A stretch of 64,000 bases of DNA from Mixophyes australis. Its lineage: Eukaryota > Chordata > Amphibia > Anura > Limnodynastidae. Below the pieces are notes generated by a model that ran no database searches, was not told the origin of the DNA, and worked only from the letters and a program-made list of their open reading frames with translations. Positions 44,979 to 56,306 of this stretch are shown here, piece by piece; position 1 is the stretch's first letter; each line of letters begins with the position of its first letter. The stretch lies in contig JAVHZZ010000003.1 of assembly GCA_036250195.1 (NCBI GenBank), positions 336,030,875 through 336,094,874 on the forward strand, in the 5' to 3' direction. The translations under genes were made by a program, and so were the position numbers.

Positions 44979-45586
44979 TGTTAAAGGGCAGATAGTCACC
45001 AGGAAGAGCTGGGTGGTTCCTCACTGGAGGAGTGCTTGATAACTAGAGCTCTCACTGCAGGGTTCATTCCCGCAACAGGGCCACGGTAGCAGGTAGCATG
45101 GCTAAATGATTGACAGCACAAAGGTGGTATTAGCTGCTTGATCGCAGGCTGGTCAACGGATAGGTTGCTAATGGATTCGCCAGAAAGATGCTAATATGGG
45201 AGGGGAGAGCTCGATCTCAGACAGGGAATGCCTCGGTCACAAAGCACACCACCGAGCACCGAAGGCCCAGCCGACGCTCTCCACAGAGTTCTTGGCTAGG
45301 AATCCAAGGGCCGGTATCAGTGAAGCCGGCAGCGGAATACTGTGGTCCATAGGTAAGCAGGCCCAGGTAAATGGACCTGCAAGTATCCAATGTTTGGGCA
45401 GCAGAACCTCGCTGAGGGGATCCACTCCCACAAGGGATAATGGAGGGACAACCATTGGCAGTCAATGGTCATTGGTGCCTGCGGAGAGAGGAAAGGCGTC
45501 GGCTGTCGGTGGCTTGCAAGTAGGCCGCTCTTTATTTCCAGTGAGACTGGATGGATTAGATGGCTGGATCTAACTTCCATACAACA
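44979..45586 (-). repeat. Possible solo LTR 4
   Basis: A GC-richer block with ends TGTTAAAG (44979) and ACAACA (45586) that could form TG...CA termini. The body resembles other frog LTRs in composition and has no coding domain. No target duplication was found. Confidence 0.3.
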
Positions 45587-47880
45587 AATCAAGCCAACCT
45601 GTACTCTACTAAAGACTTTGCCAAGTTTTCCAGGACTGGCAATGGTATTAGGAGGGATGATATCTTTTTAATTGGCTGAGCTTTACTCACTAGTCATACT
45701 ATCATATAAAATTAATTTAGATTGCTGTAAAAGAGATTTCCATGATATTAATAATTTTAGAGTGACCTAGTTGCAAAGGCCCTCAGTTACAGTATTACCA
45801 AAGACCCACAAACCTGTTGATTCTTGAGCCTTGTAGGACATAATTGCAATATAATAAAACTGCCTTAAAGTCATAGTGAGTCAGTCATTTGCATTATTAA
45901 GTTCTGCAACATCTGGGAGGCTCTGTCAATCAACTGTGATACGGATACTGGAAATGTCAAAAATGTTAACAACTGCTCAAAATGCTTCAGGGGGAACATA
46001 AGAAGCATGTTCTCAACTAAAAATACTTCTTATAGAGATAAATAAATATAAGCTAGTGCCTAGAGCAGAATAAGAGATCCCATACACCTGATTTAGATAA
46101 ACTATAAAGGCTGGCAGAGCAGGCTTGACTTTCCAGTTCCTTAACAGATGGAGAGGTACTGCCTGTTTAAAGAGTTAAAGTATGAGTGATCTACACGTTA
46201 CCCTGAAAAACATGTGGCAGTACAGATATATATATTAAGACCCTCATTTGGTGGCTTAGTATCATCAATAAAGATGCTTTGTCATAGGTGCTGGTGTGAG
46301 TAGACAACTTCTGTTCCTTGCACCCAAAAAAATCATGCCCCGCTCCTCCAATGAGCACATTACTTTAACCCCTTCAACATGACAAAGCCACGGCGGCAGC
46401 TAAAGAAGCCACATCCAGAGTGCTTTGCGCGCTTGTAATGGGATCTCCTGTAGCTCCGAGCACCAGTATTGTGGGTTGCTGCTGGAACCAGAACTAGTCA
46501 AAATTTTGCATCCTGAAATAATAGAGCTGATGACCTAGAAAATCTTATTAGAAAAACACCCAAACTTTAGAGACAGGGGCACAATCCATTGTAAAAACCA
46601 TGGAAATTAGGACTATTGCATTTAATGATGCCCAAATATCTACGTAAGCTGATTAATCAATGGAAACAAAAAAAGGGGAGAATAAAGTTCCAAGTATTGC
46701 AGTCTCTTAAGTTAAATTGCAGTGTACCAGCCCAAGGCACCACCGATTTTCTTTTATACTCCAACAGAAGCAAATCTCTCTGGACAATAATGAAAGACCT
46801 TTGTGCCAAGCTGCTGACATCCTCCTGCAGAGTGCTTCTGCTGGACATCCATGTGCATCCTGATGCACCTTATTGTACCGCGGTAGGCTCTTTCCCCTGC
46901 TGTACACATGACAGGATTGTTTCTTCATAGTAGTTTCACTCTACAATTAAGACTTTCTTTCTCCCTTCCCTAAACAGTAACTGCACCCAACACTGTGTGA
47001 ACTAAATGAAAAGGTTAGGTATGTTCTACCTGGATTGGAGCTTGTTGTAAAATTAATTGGTGGAAACGAGGAGCCTTTCCTATTATTTTGTTTTTTCTCT
47101 TATTAAAACCATGTAAAAATATACATGATACAAAAAAACCCAAAGAAGATTTCCTAGATCAGTGCTGTCCAGTTTTATAATAGTGGACACAAAACTAAAA
47201 ATAAATAACTGCTTCAGGTCAGGTTAAAGGAGAACAGTCAAAAGGCGTTGTTTGGAAGCCTATGTAAAGTCAGCACCACAGCCATAGGGGCTCATTCAAA
47301 GTTCAGGAGCAAGATATGATATGCAAACATATCTTGCAAATGCACATTTATGTGCATATTTTCAGGTGCATGTATTTCGTGATACACTGTGTGGAAAATG
47401 CTCAGTGATTACGCTATGTGCTGGTCAGGCGACCTTAAATAAAGAGCATTCCACATGTAACTACATGTCTAAACAGGGCACGAAAATGTGTAGAGTAAGC
47501 TGTATTTCAGAAATCGACTTACTGATGCTATACCTCACATGGGGTGTTACTGCTACTAATCAATACAGAGCAGCATTCATACACACTGTCCAATCAGAGC
47601 AAAGCCGCTTTGCATAGATTAGAAGCTGACAAGTTGCTCGGCCTATCCTTTTAACCGCAGCTCCGCCAAGAGCATGCTATCATTGGTCCACAGCTTTTTT
47701 TTATTTTTTCCAGATGGATCGCAAACAGGAAGAAAGAGGATGTCCCCCAGGATTTAGGTGAACAATAAAATGATGAAGGTATTGGGGGAATTATGTTAAT
47801 AAAGGACTTTTACACGGTGTTATGTGTTAATTTTTCGGATTTTACTTTTACAGTTGCACTCTGGTTCCCTGCAGGCTCTG
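45587..47880. other. No recognised feature
   Basis: AT-rich unassigned sequence. The open frame at 46616-46930 lacks domain motifs. A GC-richer patch lies at about 46375-46500. Confidence 0.4.
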
Positions 47881-47991
47881 GATGCCAGGGGATACTGCGT
47901 TTGTAGATCTACAAGCGTCAACATGCTCTGGCACCCATAGGTATGCTATCACTTGCAGTTCAATCACAGCACACGCGATGCGGCCGCATCA

Positions 47992-48040
47992 GCGCACAGG
48001 CGGCCGCATCGCATGTCATGTGATGCTGCCGCCTGTGCGC
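47992..48040. repeat. GC-rich hairpin, 19-bp arms
   Basis: Arms 47992-48010 and 48022-48040 pair at 18 of 19 positions around an 11-base loop. Just upstream gatgcggccgcatc (47978-47991 region) is a second, self-complementary palindrome. It sits in a local GC island (47970-48080). Probably the core of an unclassified non-autonomous element. Confidence 0.75.
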
Positions 48041-49152
48041 CCCCCCAGGCTGAAATTTGCCAGCCCGCGCCTGAGTTCTACAAACACCGGCATACCCAAA
48101 AACTTTAGGTATGCCAGTAGTCCCAAGGGTGTGGGAAGAGCCCTTTTTTGTGGGCCCGATAGCATCTGTGTTGAACATGCTATGGCTAGCTACCATCATG
48201 GCAGAGGGACCCCATGCTACTTTCTCTGTTATAGTGTCACTAACCTAGCCTGTCATAGCCTAGTGCTGGTAGCGGCTTTTTCAGGGGGACAGCACATGAT
48301 TACCTCCCCGCCGCCCCCCGACTGTTTACATTATTTAAACTTTTTTTTTGTAACACTAGCAAGATCCGTGCTGACAATGATAATCATCATCATCATTTAA
48401 CCTATAGAAATATTGTATTGTGCCCAGAATTAAACGATATTGATATCTACTATTTGTAAACATAACAATGTTAAAATCTGGACACAATTGTTGCACTGTG
48501 TTTTTTTTATTGCTATTCTGTATATTCCTTACCTTTAAAGGAACGTCAAAACTTTCAAGTATTTACGTTTCCACAACAGGTGTAGAAATTGAGAGTACAT
48601 GTTTTTTTTTTTTTTTAAATCTTGTATTTAAACTTTAGCATTGAATGTTTTAGAATGAGTAATGGTTTGAAGGGAGTGGTAATCTGCCCTGCTTGTTATA
48701 ATTCATGGTCCCAGGACAGTGAGAGGAAATATCAGACACTAAGTTTTCACTGTAAAACTATCCAGCAACACTTGTTTTCCAGTGGAGTCACGGCCAAGTT
48801 GACTCGATATTCCACATGGCTGCCAAATAGAGTCTGTGGTACAGTGTAGAACAGTGGAAAGCCCTCTCCCACGGCTATTAGTGACCATTCATTTGGGAGC
48901 CTGGGAAAGTGCCTCTGAGCTGCAAAGCTATCTGGAGTTGCCTGGCAGGTGCCTGCTTCTCACAAAAATCTGGCACCTGCTTAACTCTCTTGTAGCATCC
49001 AGTTAAGTCTCCCAAAATAGAGGAACAGACCTTATAAGATTCAATACATCAAGACAATGCTGTTAAGGACTGCATGCCCATAGGGTACAAATATATGCAC
49101 ATTTTAAATTATAGAGAACCTGCCACATATCCATAACAATCCCAAGATATGT
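48041..49152. other. No recognised gene
   Basis: A (TCA)n-like run at about 48382-48398 could be the tail of an insertion that includes the GC hairpin. Poly(T) at about 48603-48616. Otherwise nothing identifiable. Confidence 0.4.
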
Positions 49153-49400
49153 CATTAGATTGTAAGCTCCTAGGAACAGGGCCCTTCCTGTCTGCTTGTC
49201 TGATCCTACCTCATTCACCTGTGCATCCTTGTATTATACTTTGTTAGCTCTATACCATGCCTATTAAGTCTTACATACTATACTCCTTTTTGTATTACTG
49301 CAATCATGCTTCTCAAATGTCCTGTACTTTGCTTGTTGAAACTCTGTGCTTTATATACACAATACTCTATTTACCTACTGTATAAAGAATAATAATGATC
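49153..49400 (+). repeat. L2-type LINE 3' end
   Basis: Begins tcattagattgtaagctcct, passes ggaacagggcccttcc and ends at aataataatgatc. This is the classic 3' untranslated end of L2 LINEs. No reverse transcriptase is attached, as usual for 5'-truncated copies. Confidence 0.75.
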
Positions 49401-49654
49401 ACTTGTTACTGTACTCAAAAATGAGCATTGTAAATAGACAGGGCACTTGAATATAGTTTCTAGAGACAAATGACAGCCAGAAAGCTGCACATGTGCATGT
49501 GATGCTCAGTGCTCCCCAGGTGGACATATAGCGTTACATGCCAGTCAGATAGGTGGTCTGTTATGATTGCTATATCTAAATCACCTGCCTTTGACAAACC
49601 ACATAAAGAAAAACATATACTGAAAATTCCATCTATATAGAGAACAGGATTACT

Positions 49655-50490
49655 GGTGCAGAGCAGCTGGACAATGGACGTGGCAAAGAGCAGCTGGACA
49701 AGGGATGTGGTGCAGAGCACCAGTTGGAAAAGGGATGTGACGCAAAGCAGCAGCTGGACAAGGGACGTGGTGCAGAGCAGCTGGAAAAGGGACGTGGTGC
49801 AGAGCAGCTGGACAACAGAAGTGATGCTGGGCAGCAGGACAAAGGATGTGGTGCTTGACAAGAGAAATGATGCTGGGCAGCAGGACAAAGGACGTGGTGC
49901 TGGGCAGCAGGACAAAGGACATGGTGCCGGGCAGCAGGACAAAGGACATGGTGCTGGGCAGCAGGACAAAGGACATGATGCTGGGCAGCAGGACAAGAGA
50001 AGTGATGCTGGGCAGCAGGACAAAGGATATGGTGCTGGACAAGAGAAATGATGCTGGGCAGCAGGACAAAGGACGTGGTGCTGGGCAGCTGGACAAGAGA
50101 AGTGATGCTGGGCATCCGGACAAAGGACGTTGTGCTGAGCAGCTGGACAAGAGAACTGATGCTGTGCAGCCGTACAAAGGACGTGATGCAGAGCAGCCAG
50201 ACAAGAGAAGTGATGCAGGGCAGCCGGACAAAGGACGTGGTGCTGAACAGCCGGACAAGAGAACTGATGCTGGGCAGCCGGACAACAGAACTGATGCTGG
50301 GCAGCCGGACAAGGATTTGATGCTGAGCTGCCCAACAAAAGACGTGGTGCTGACCAGCAGTTGAAAAAGGGAAGTGGTGCTGAGCAGCCGGACGAAGGAC
50401 GTGGTGCTGAGCAATTGGAAAAGTAATGTGGTGCTGAGCAGTCGGACATGGGACGTAGCAATGAGCAATTGGAAAAGGGACGTGGTGCTG
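49655..50490. repeat. 27-bp minisatellite, about 30 units
   Basis: Units of the type ggacaaaggacgtggt plus gctgggcagca repeat every 27 bp over about 835 bp. From about 50090 to 50290 two variants (aaaggacgtgg and aagagaagtga) alternate, giving a 54-bp higher-order repeat. Because 27 is a multiple of three, long open frames appear on both strands; these are artefacts. Confidence 0.92.
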
Positions 50491-51800
50491 AGCAACAATC
50501 TATTCCTGAATGCTACATTAGAGAAAAAATAATGAAAGGGGCGTGCTTGAATGTAATGGAATTAAATTACTATCCGTTTCGGGTAGGTGTAATGTCTTTC
50601 TGTCTACGTAGCGTGTTTCAAACATAAGATCTACAGAAACACTTGTCCAGCAGCAATATGTCGCTAGAATGTTGGCAAGTGTGAAAGTTGGCTTGGCAAC
50701 GTATAGGCAGTATGAAAATTAAAATTTGAATATGAACCACTGCAGCATTTAAATGTTTTCTTACAACAGAAGACACAGATAAAAGATGAAAAAAGAAAAC
50801 TAATAGCTACACAGATTGCAACAGTTTGTCAAAGCCTATTTGTTTCACTGCTACAAAAATGTTTAATTAGTAAAGATAAGAATAGTTTCTTGATTTTAGT
50901 AACGAATTTCTTTAAGCCTGGGTTTTTAAACTTTAAATGGTGCTGTCTATTTGCAAAGGTTACTTTCAAAGTCAGGATATATATAATATATTAACTGAAA
51001 ACGTTATTAAGGAAATAAGTGTAAGGTTTGTGTTCCAATTTTGCCATTACTATAAAAGCAATTTAAATCTGCCTTACTATTACAACAGTTTTAATTTATG
51101 TAAATGTTTATGTGGTAGATAGCTTTGAAAAAAAAGGGTTGGATATATTTAGGAAAGTCTGGTATAGAGGGATTGTGAAATAAATGTTGATGTGCAATTA
51201 CATCTGAATGGTATTTTGGAGCAGAGGAGAAATGTATTGTTAGTTTGAGGACAGGTGATTGTGACACCCAGGCCACTGGTGTTTTTACAAATAAGGCCCA
51301 GAGAGTGCAATTAGTGTGCTCAACTTCTGTATGGACACTGTATATAGAACATATGTCTATTTACTTTGTCACTTGGCAAATCCAGGAGACGCACTGTAAA
51401 CTTGCGCTCAGTACTTCAGGAGAGATCATAATTGATTATACAGCAGGAGGACACAGCTTAATACAGTATGCTACTACTGAATCACCTCCCTTCATTGTAT
51501 GCTATATTAATGTGTGGAGATATTGCTGTACTATGCATTATTAACATGCTCTCCAATCCCCTCATCTCTCCTGCAATTTGAGTCACACCTGTAAATTGTT
51601 TCAGTGGGGATTTAGGTCCTCTTTTCTTTCAATAAAAAAGGGATCGCACTTTATGTACTTTGTCAGCGTTTATTAAACCCTCTTGCACTTGCAGGGTTAG
51701 AGCGTGAAGTATGTCATTCTACCTGGGTGCATGACACCTACTTGTATAAGGCTAGCAGCTGAAAATGACAGGAACACAATTAGGGATCTCTCTCCGAGTT
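50491..51800. other. No recognised feature
   Basis: AT-rich non-coding sequence. Confidence 0.45.
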
Positions 51801-52027
51801 AGGTTTGTATGGTTTCTTCGAGGGTTTCTCGAGTGCTCTGGTTTCCTCACATTTACCAAAGGAATAAAAATGAAGATTAGTTAGATTCTGACCAAATTTA
51901 CTGCAGTGTTTGCTGTAGTAAAAATCACATTGTAAGCTCCACTGGGGTAGGAACTCATGTTCCTGAGTAACGGTATCCGACTGTACAGTGCAGCACAATG
52001 TGCTGGTGCTATATAGATAACAGATAA
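51801..52027 (+). repeat. SINE copy I (old)
   Basis: Diverged central domain (gagtgctctggtttcctcac) and L2-like tail (attgtaagctccactggggt, then gctggtgctatatagataa). The tRNA head is lost. Confidence 0.7.
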
Positions 52028-53224
52028 GTCTATTATTGTGCAGTGTATTCATTACACTGTAAACACATGCATATCACAGGTCCTTACTGAAATATTTGTG
52101 ACTTCAGAATCATTGATTGCTAAGGTCATAGCACTTTTCAGTTCTTAATGTACTTCACAGTTCATGCATGTACTACGCCCTAATGGTGTTTAACACACTT
52201 TGAGATATACAAAGATATGTGCAATGGACATAGGGATCAGTGGTCAATGATGGCCAGTGTGCATGAGGTTTGCCAACAGCAAAACTACCAAGAGCACATG
52301 CAACAAGGGCACAGTAAAGCTATGGTGCTGGACATTAATTCCTGGATCTTCTTTCCCAATTGAGCTACACAAAGCAGAAAGATCATTGCTAGAGCCACAA
52401 TCTGCAGCATACCCAGAAAGAACTAATGTGTCAAAGAACTCCTGCCCACATACGTTGTTCGTAAATGGATTCAAAGAAATGAAAACTGTTGATCCTTGCA
52501 TGTTTACCTGCAATTTACATGATCAGTATTTGTTAATGAACTATGCAATCAATTGGAATCTAAATTTCATTATAATAGCCATTCGTTGCAGGGTCCTATA
52601 AATACTGCATATAGCAACTGATAATTTACTCATTTGGTTCAAATTACTGTGTTGCACACAAAAGTAGCATAAGCAATTTATGTCATTCACGCAAAAGTTA
52701 TATACATACACACAAAAACATAATTATGTAACATTGTGTGAAAACATTTAACATTTTGATCAATCAAAAACACAAAAGAATGCTCTTTTATAAAAGCCTA
52801 CCTTCTGTTTGATATGAATGTTTAACAAAATTATTTAGTTCAGTGTCTTAAGCCTTTAATAAAATATTAAAGAGTGAGGTCATTACCCCTATATCCCAGA
52901 GGTCCTACTTATGTAACAGGAGGTAAGAAGAGGTAAAGATAGCCTTTGAAAACTTTGCACTGTAGCCTTTGTATATTTTAAAAAGGTATTAGTGTAGCAT
53001 TCCTATCTAAGCTCTGGGTACAACAATAACATTGATGATGCCAGAAGCCGGGTTGTTAGCACAAAAAACCGAATGCTAAATTAATAAAAGGATTGAAACA
53101 GAAGAACAGCTTAAAGTATGATAGGTCCTTGGGGAGTTTATGCCTATTTTGTCTATTGCGCAAGAGAGAATTAGAGTTTTAATGAAAACTATGTATTAAA
53201 TCATATTCTAATTATCTTCTACCT
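52028..53224. other. No recognised feature
   Basis: AT-rich sequence. The open frames around 52244-52601 on both strands lack recognisable domains. Confidence 0.4.
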
Positions 53225-53705
53225 AACAATACATTATATAGTGAGTGCACCCACACCATCTGCAGCAGACCATCCTAGATCCCTTGGGCCAATCAGGTGT
53301 CACACATGCAGAAAGGTTATGCAAGCCCGTATTGACGCCAAAGATTCCCATAGATGTTGAATATTAGCTGGTGGTGGCTCTCTACTCTGTACAGCTTATC
53401 CATCTCATCCCACAGATGTTTGATTGGATTGAGATGTGGTGACTGGGGAGACCAATACCTTTAAGCGGACGTCAGGGTCATGTTTCAGGGACAATTACAG
53501 AACTTTTGTAGCCTTATGGCATTGAAAGTGATCTTCATGAACAAACCCATTAACATATGGGTACACTGCTGCCATAAAGGGATATGTATAATCAGTAATG
53601 ACATGGTGGACGTGTCAAACTTCACTTTCCTCTTATTAAGCAACCCAATGTGTGCAATGAAAACAAATCCAGATCTGTTGGCCTATAACATGTTTGCCAT
53701 ATCCT
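53225..53705 (-). pseudogene. Tc1-like transposase fragment, second family
   Basis: On the minus strand YWSPQSPHLNPIKHLWDEMD (53460-53400) corresponds to the SPDLNPIEHLW block of Tc1 transposases; the catalytic Glu is replaced by Lys. Upstream sequence to 53705 is colinear but badly frameshifted. Terminal repeats are not identified. Confidence 0.65.
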
Positions 53706-53956
53706 AGTTCTCTTATCAACATAAAAAAGCAATTCGTATCTACCTCTGTTGTCTCTTTTATCAATGGACTATATGTGACATTAGGACCACTGTTGACTAG
53801 ATGCTATTTGGGTATGGGCCATACCTGATACACACGTACCTTAATCAGGAGTGAAAAAACAGCAATGTTGCTGTTTCACCATCGTGTTGCTTTCAACATC
53901 ACTTAAATTATTACCATTGGATTTTAAAGTACAAATTCCATATTTTTTGGTCAAAA

Positions 53957-55122
53957 GCTAATTATGTTTTTGAACTGTGGAAGGAACCTGGAGGAAACCT
54001 GCACAAACACTGAGAATACATACTGTGACAGGATGGAGCTCCTATGCCACCCTGTCTGTTGTGCTGCTGGTGACTGGCTGGGTTTGACTTGCTACCATCA
54101 CATTTTCTTTATCCCAAATGCACCCTCTAACCACAGCAGGAGGCGCTTCAGCCACCACTAGGCTCCTTAGCGGCACCTAAAAAAGCGACCTTCTGGGTCA
54201 CTCTCACTGCTAGTGTACCCCCCTTGCTGGGACACCTGGGCTGGTACCCCTGATCTCTTGCCTTCAGATCAGGATTGTTGTGGATCTTTCCCACTGGCCA
54301 GAACAGCAGGGTAGCGGGCAGACCGTTGGTGCTGGATGTAGGGTCCCAACCTCAGAACAGTCAGATAACGAATTAGATTTGGTCTAAACTGCAGGTCACA
54401 GGAATTACAGCAGGCTAAGTAGTCATCAAAGCAGGTTCTTGAAGCAGTGATGTTTAATTATCTCAAATGTCCTAATAAGGACAGTTACATACACTAGTTT
54501 GAGGTACTAGTGATATTCTGAAGTACAGATGGTATGTATAATGACAATACGCGGTCAAACAGTGCACTTTTTATACAGATTTACACAGATACCCTGGCAA
54601 GAGGTACATCCAGCCTCCTGCCCCTCTAACCAATTTAGGTGCATCATGCAGCTTGCCCATAAAGCAGCCTGGAGGGGTTTAACACCTTTTTACATTGCTA
54701 CTAGCGGCACCACTAAGTCTGATGTTTTCTATTGAATGTTTACCATCAGGATATAACATTTCTATAAATGTTGCTTTGAACACAATTTAACTTGCAACAT
54801 TCACATTCATCTGTGATCACTTGCATAGGGAGTCTACCTGCAAGTATAATTACCTCCTCCTGTCTGTCAGGCTCAACAGACGTTTTGGTCACTGAGCAAT
54901 GAAAAGGTCTAATTAACATGAGATTACCTGTCTCTAGACAGTTGCAAAACCCAAGCATGACATACTATCTCAGAAGTCCATACATTTCCATACAAAAAAT
55001 ATACCAATACAAAAAGATAAGTACATTTGCAATGATATACAGTGGTACATTGCACTCCTAATTAAAATAAATATCTTCAATAAGCTATTTCTACGTGATC
55101 CAGTCACACATACAAACTCCAC
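53957..55122 (-). repeat. SINE copy J, split by an LTR
   Basis: Central-domain sequence (gaacctggaggaaacctgca) runs to catac at 54023 and resumes with catacaaactccac at 55109-55122, exactly where the family consensus continues. The two halves are separated by the 1085-bp LTR below. Confidence 0.75.
54024..55108 (-). mobile_element. Solo LTR 5 with perfect 5-bp target duplication
   Basis: The ends are TGTGAC and GTCACA, perfect inverted hexamers. CATAC flanks both sides (54019-54023 and 55109-55113). A TATA-like CTGTATAAAAAGTG on the minus strand near 54570 sets the orientation. The 3' end reads GGAGCTCCATCCTGTCACA on the minus strand. There is no internal coding, so it is a solo LTR, probably of a Gypsy-like or endogenous-retrovirus-like element. 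It inserted into SINE copy J. Confidence 0.85.
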
Positions 55123-56153
55123 TCATTGTTTCACTAACCCATTTTCTGAATTGCATGACATACACACATACTTTATAAAAGACCAATTCGGTAAAATATA
55201 CAAATATAGTTCAATTAAAGTCAGTTACAACGATTCCTTTATTATTTAAAAGCACATTCTAGGCATAATTAAGTAATTACCTCTTGTCTTGTGTGTCAAA
55301 AACGAGGAGTTGGCCTCTCACGAACAGGAAAAATATAACCCTAAAAGTCTATGGACCCCCCACCTGATATATGAAGGTGCTCAATCCCATAACATAATAG
55401 TTACCTACTCATGAAATTTATGTCAAGAGAACTGTGACAATCTATTGTAAACTCTATTTTCTTGGCGAGTAGTTACCTCATTTTCATTATATTTTTCGAA
55501 TATGTTAAAATGGAATTTCTTCAACTGATATGTGACACAGAAATCAACAGGATTCTTTTGTTGAAAAAGCATAACAGGGTCTTGATTCACCATTAAATGC
55601 TAAATATGGCAACAGGACTAAACGTCAAGTAGACACAAATGAAGGTTAGTCCCTCTACAATTAATATACACCCTGTTATTTGTTTTGTGTATAAACAAGA
55701 AACAGTTGACCTGCATTCAAGGTTTACTCAGTTTTGATGTTGATTCTTTGAGGGAGCTGCTCGAGTAAAGAGATTCCCGAACTCTAACTTCGAATAGATG
55801 GCCTGGTTTCAAAGAGAAACAGGAGACAGCTCAAATGATTCTATTGAATCTAGAAATGGAATGAACCAACGAATAATAGATAAACCTAAAATGATGAGTA
55901 CAACTGGATTAAGACACAGTAAACTAGAAGATATTAAATAAAGATTTCGATATGTTTATGAACTCTGGATCATCTTCCACCAAGGTCCCGCATATTGGTT
56001 GACCAGCAGTGGAAGGGACCCACAGAGGACTGGAAACCCCCCCGGCACTACATCTACAGGGAGCAACCCCTAGACTCTGCCATGCCACCGTAAAGTAAGG
56101 AACTACCTTCCCGAGAATCCCCCCGCAACCATCGAACACGCCGGGGTAAGTTA
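55123..56153. other. No recognised feature
   Basis: AT-rich to about 55960, then GC-richer sequence leading to the MITE. No gene seen. Confidence 0.4.
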
Positions 56154-56306
56154 CTCACTCACTGGGGCATATTCAATTCCGATCCCGATCCGCGGGATCG
56201 CGCCGGAACGGCCGCGAACCTAATCCGCGGTACCGTATTACCGGCAGTACTGCGCATTTTCCGCGGTAATGATCGGATCGGAATTGAATATGCCCCTCTG
56301 AGTGAG
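56154..56306. mobile_element. CpG-dense MITE
   Basis: The terminal arms ggggcatattcaattccgat (from 56164) and its exact complement (to 56296) pair perfectly over 22 bp. A further ctcactca / tgagtgag pair extends the repeat outward by eight bases after a two-base gap. The centre is rich in CpG (gatccgcgggatcgcgccgg). No target duplication was identified. Confidence 0.8.

Noticed and set aside
47882..48400. 172-residue plus-strand open frame
   Set aside because: It spans the GC hairpin and a (TCA)n run; the composition explains the open frame and no domain is visible.
49460..50461. 333-residue minus-strand open frame (and overlapping plus-strand frames)
   Set aside because: It is read from a 27-bp tandem repeat; all frames stay open because the period is divisible by three. 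There are no domains or splice context.
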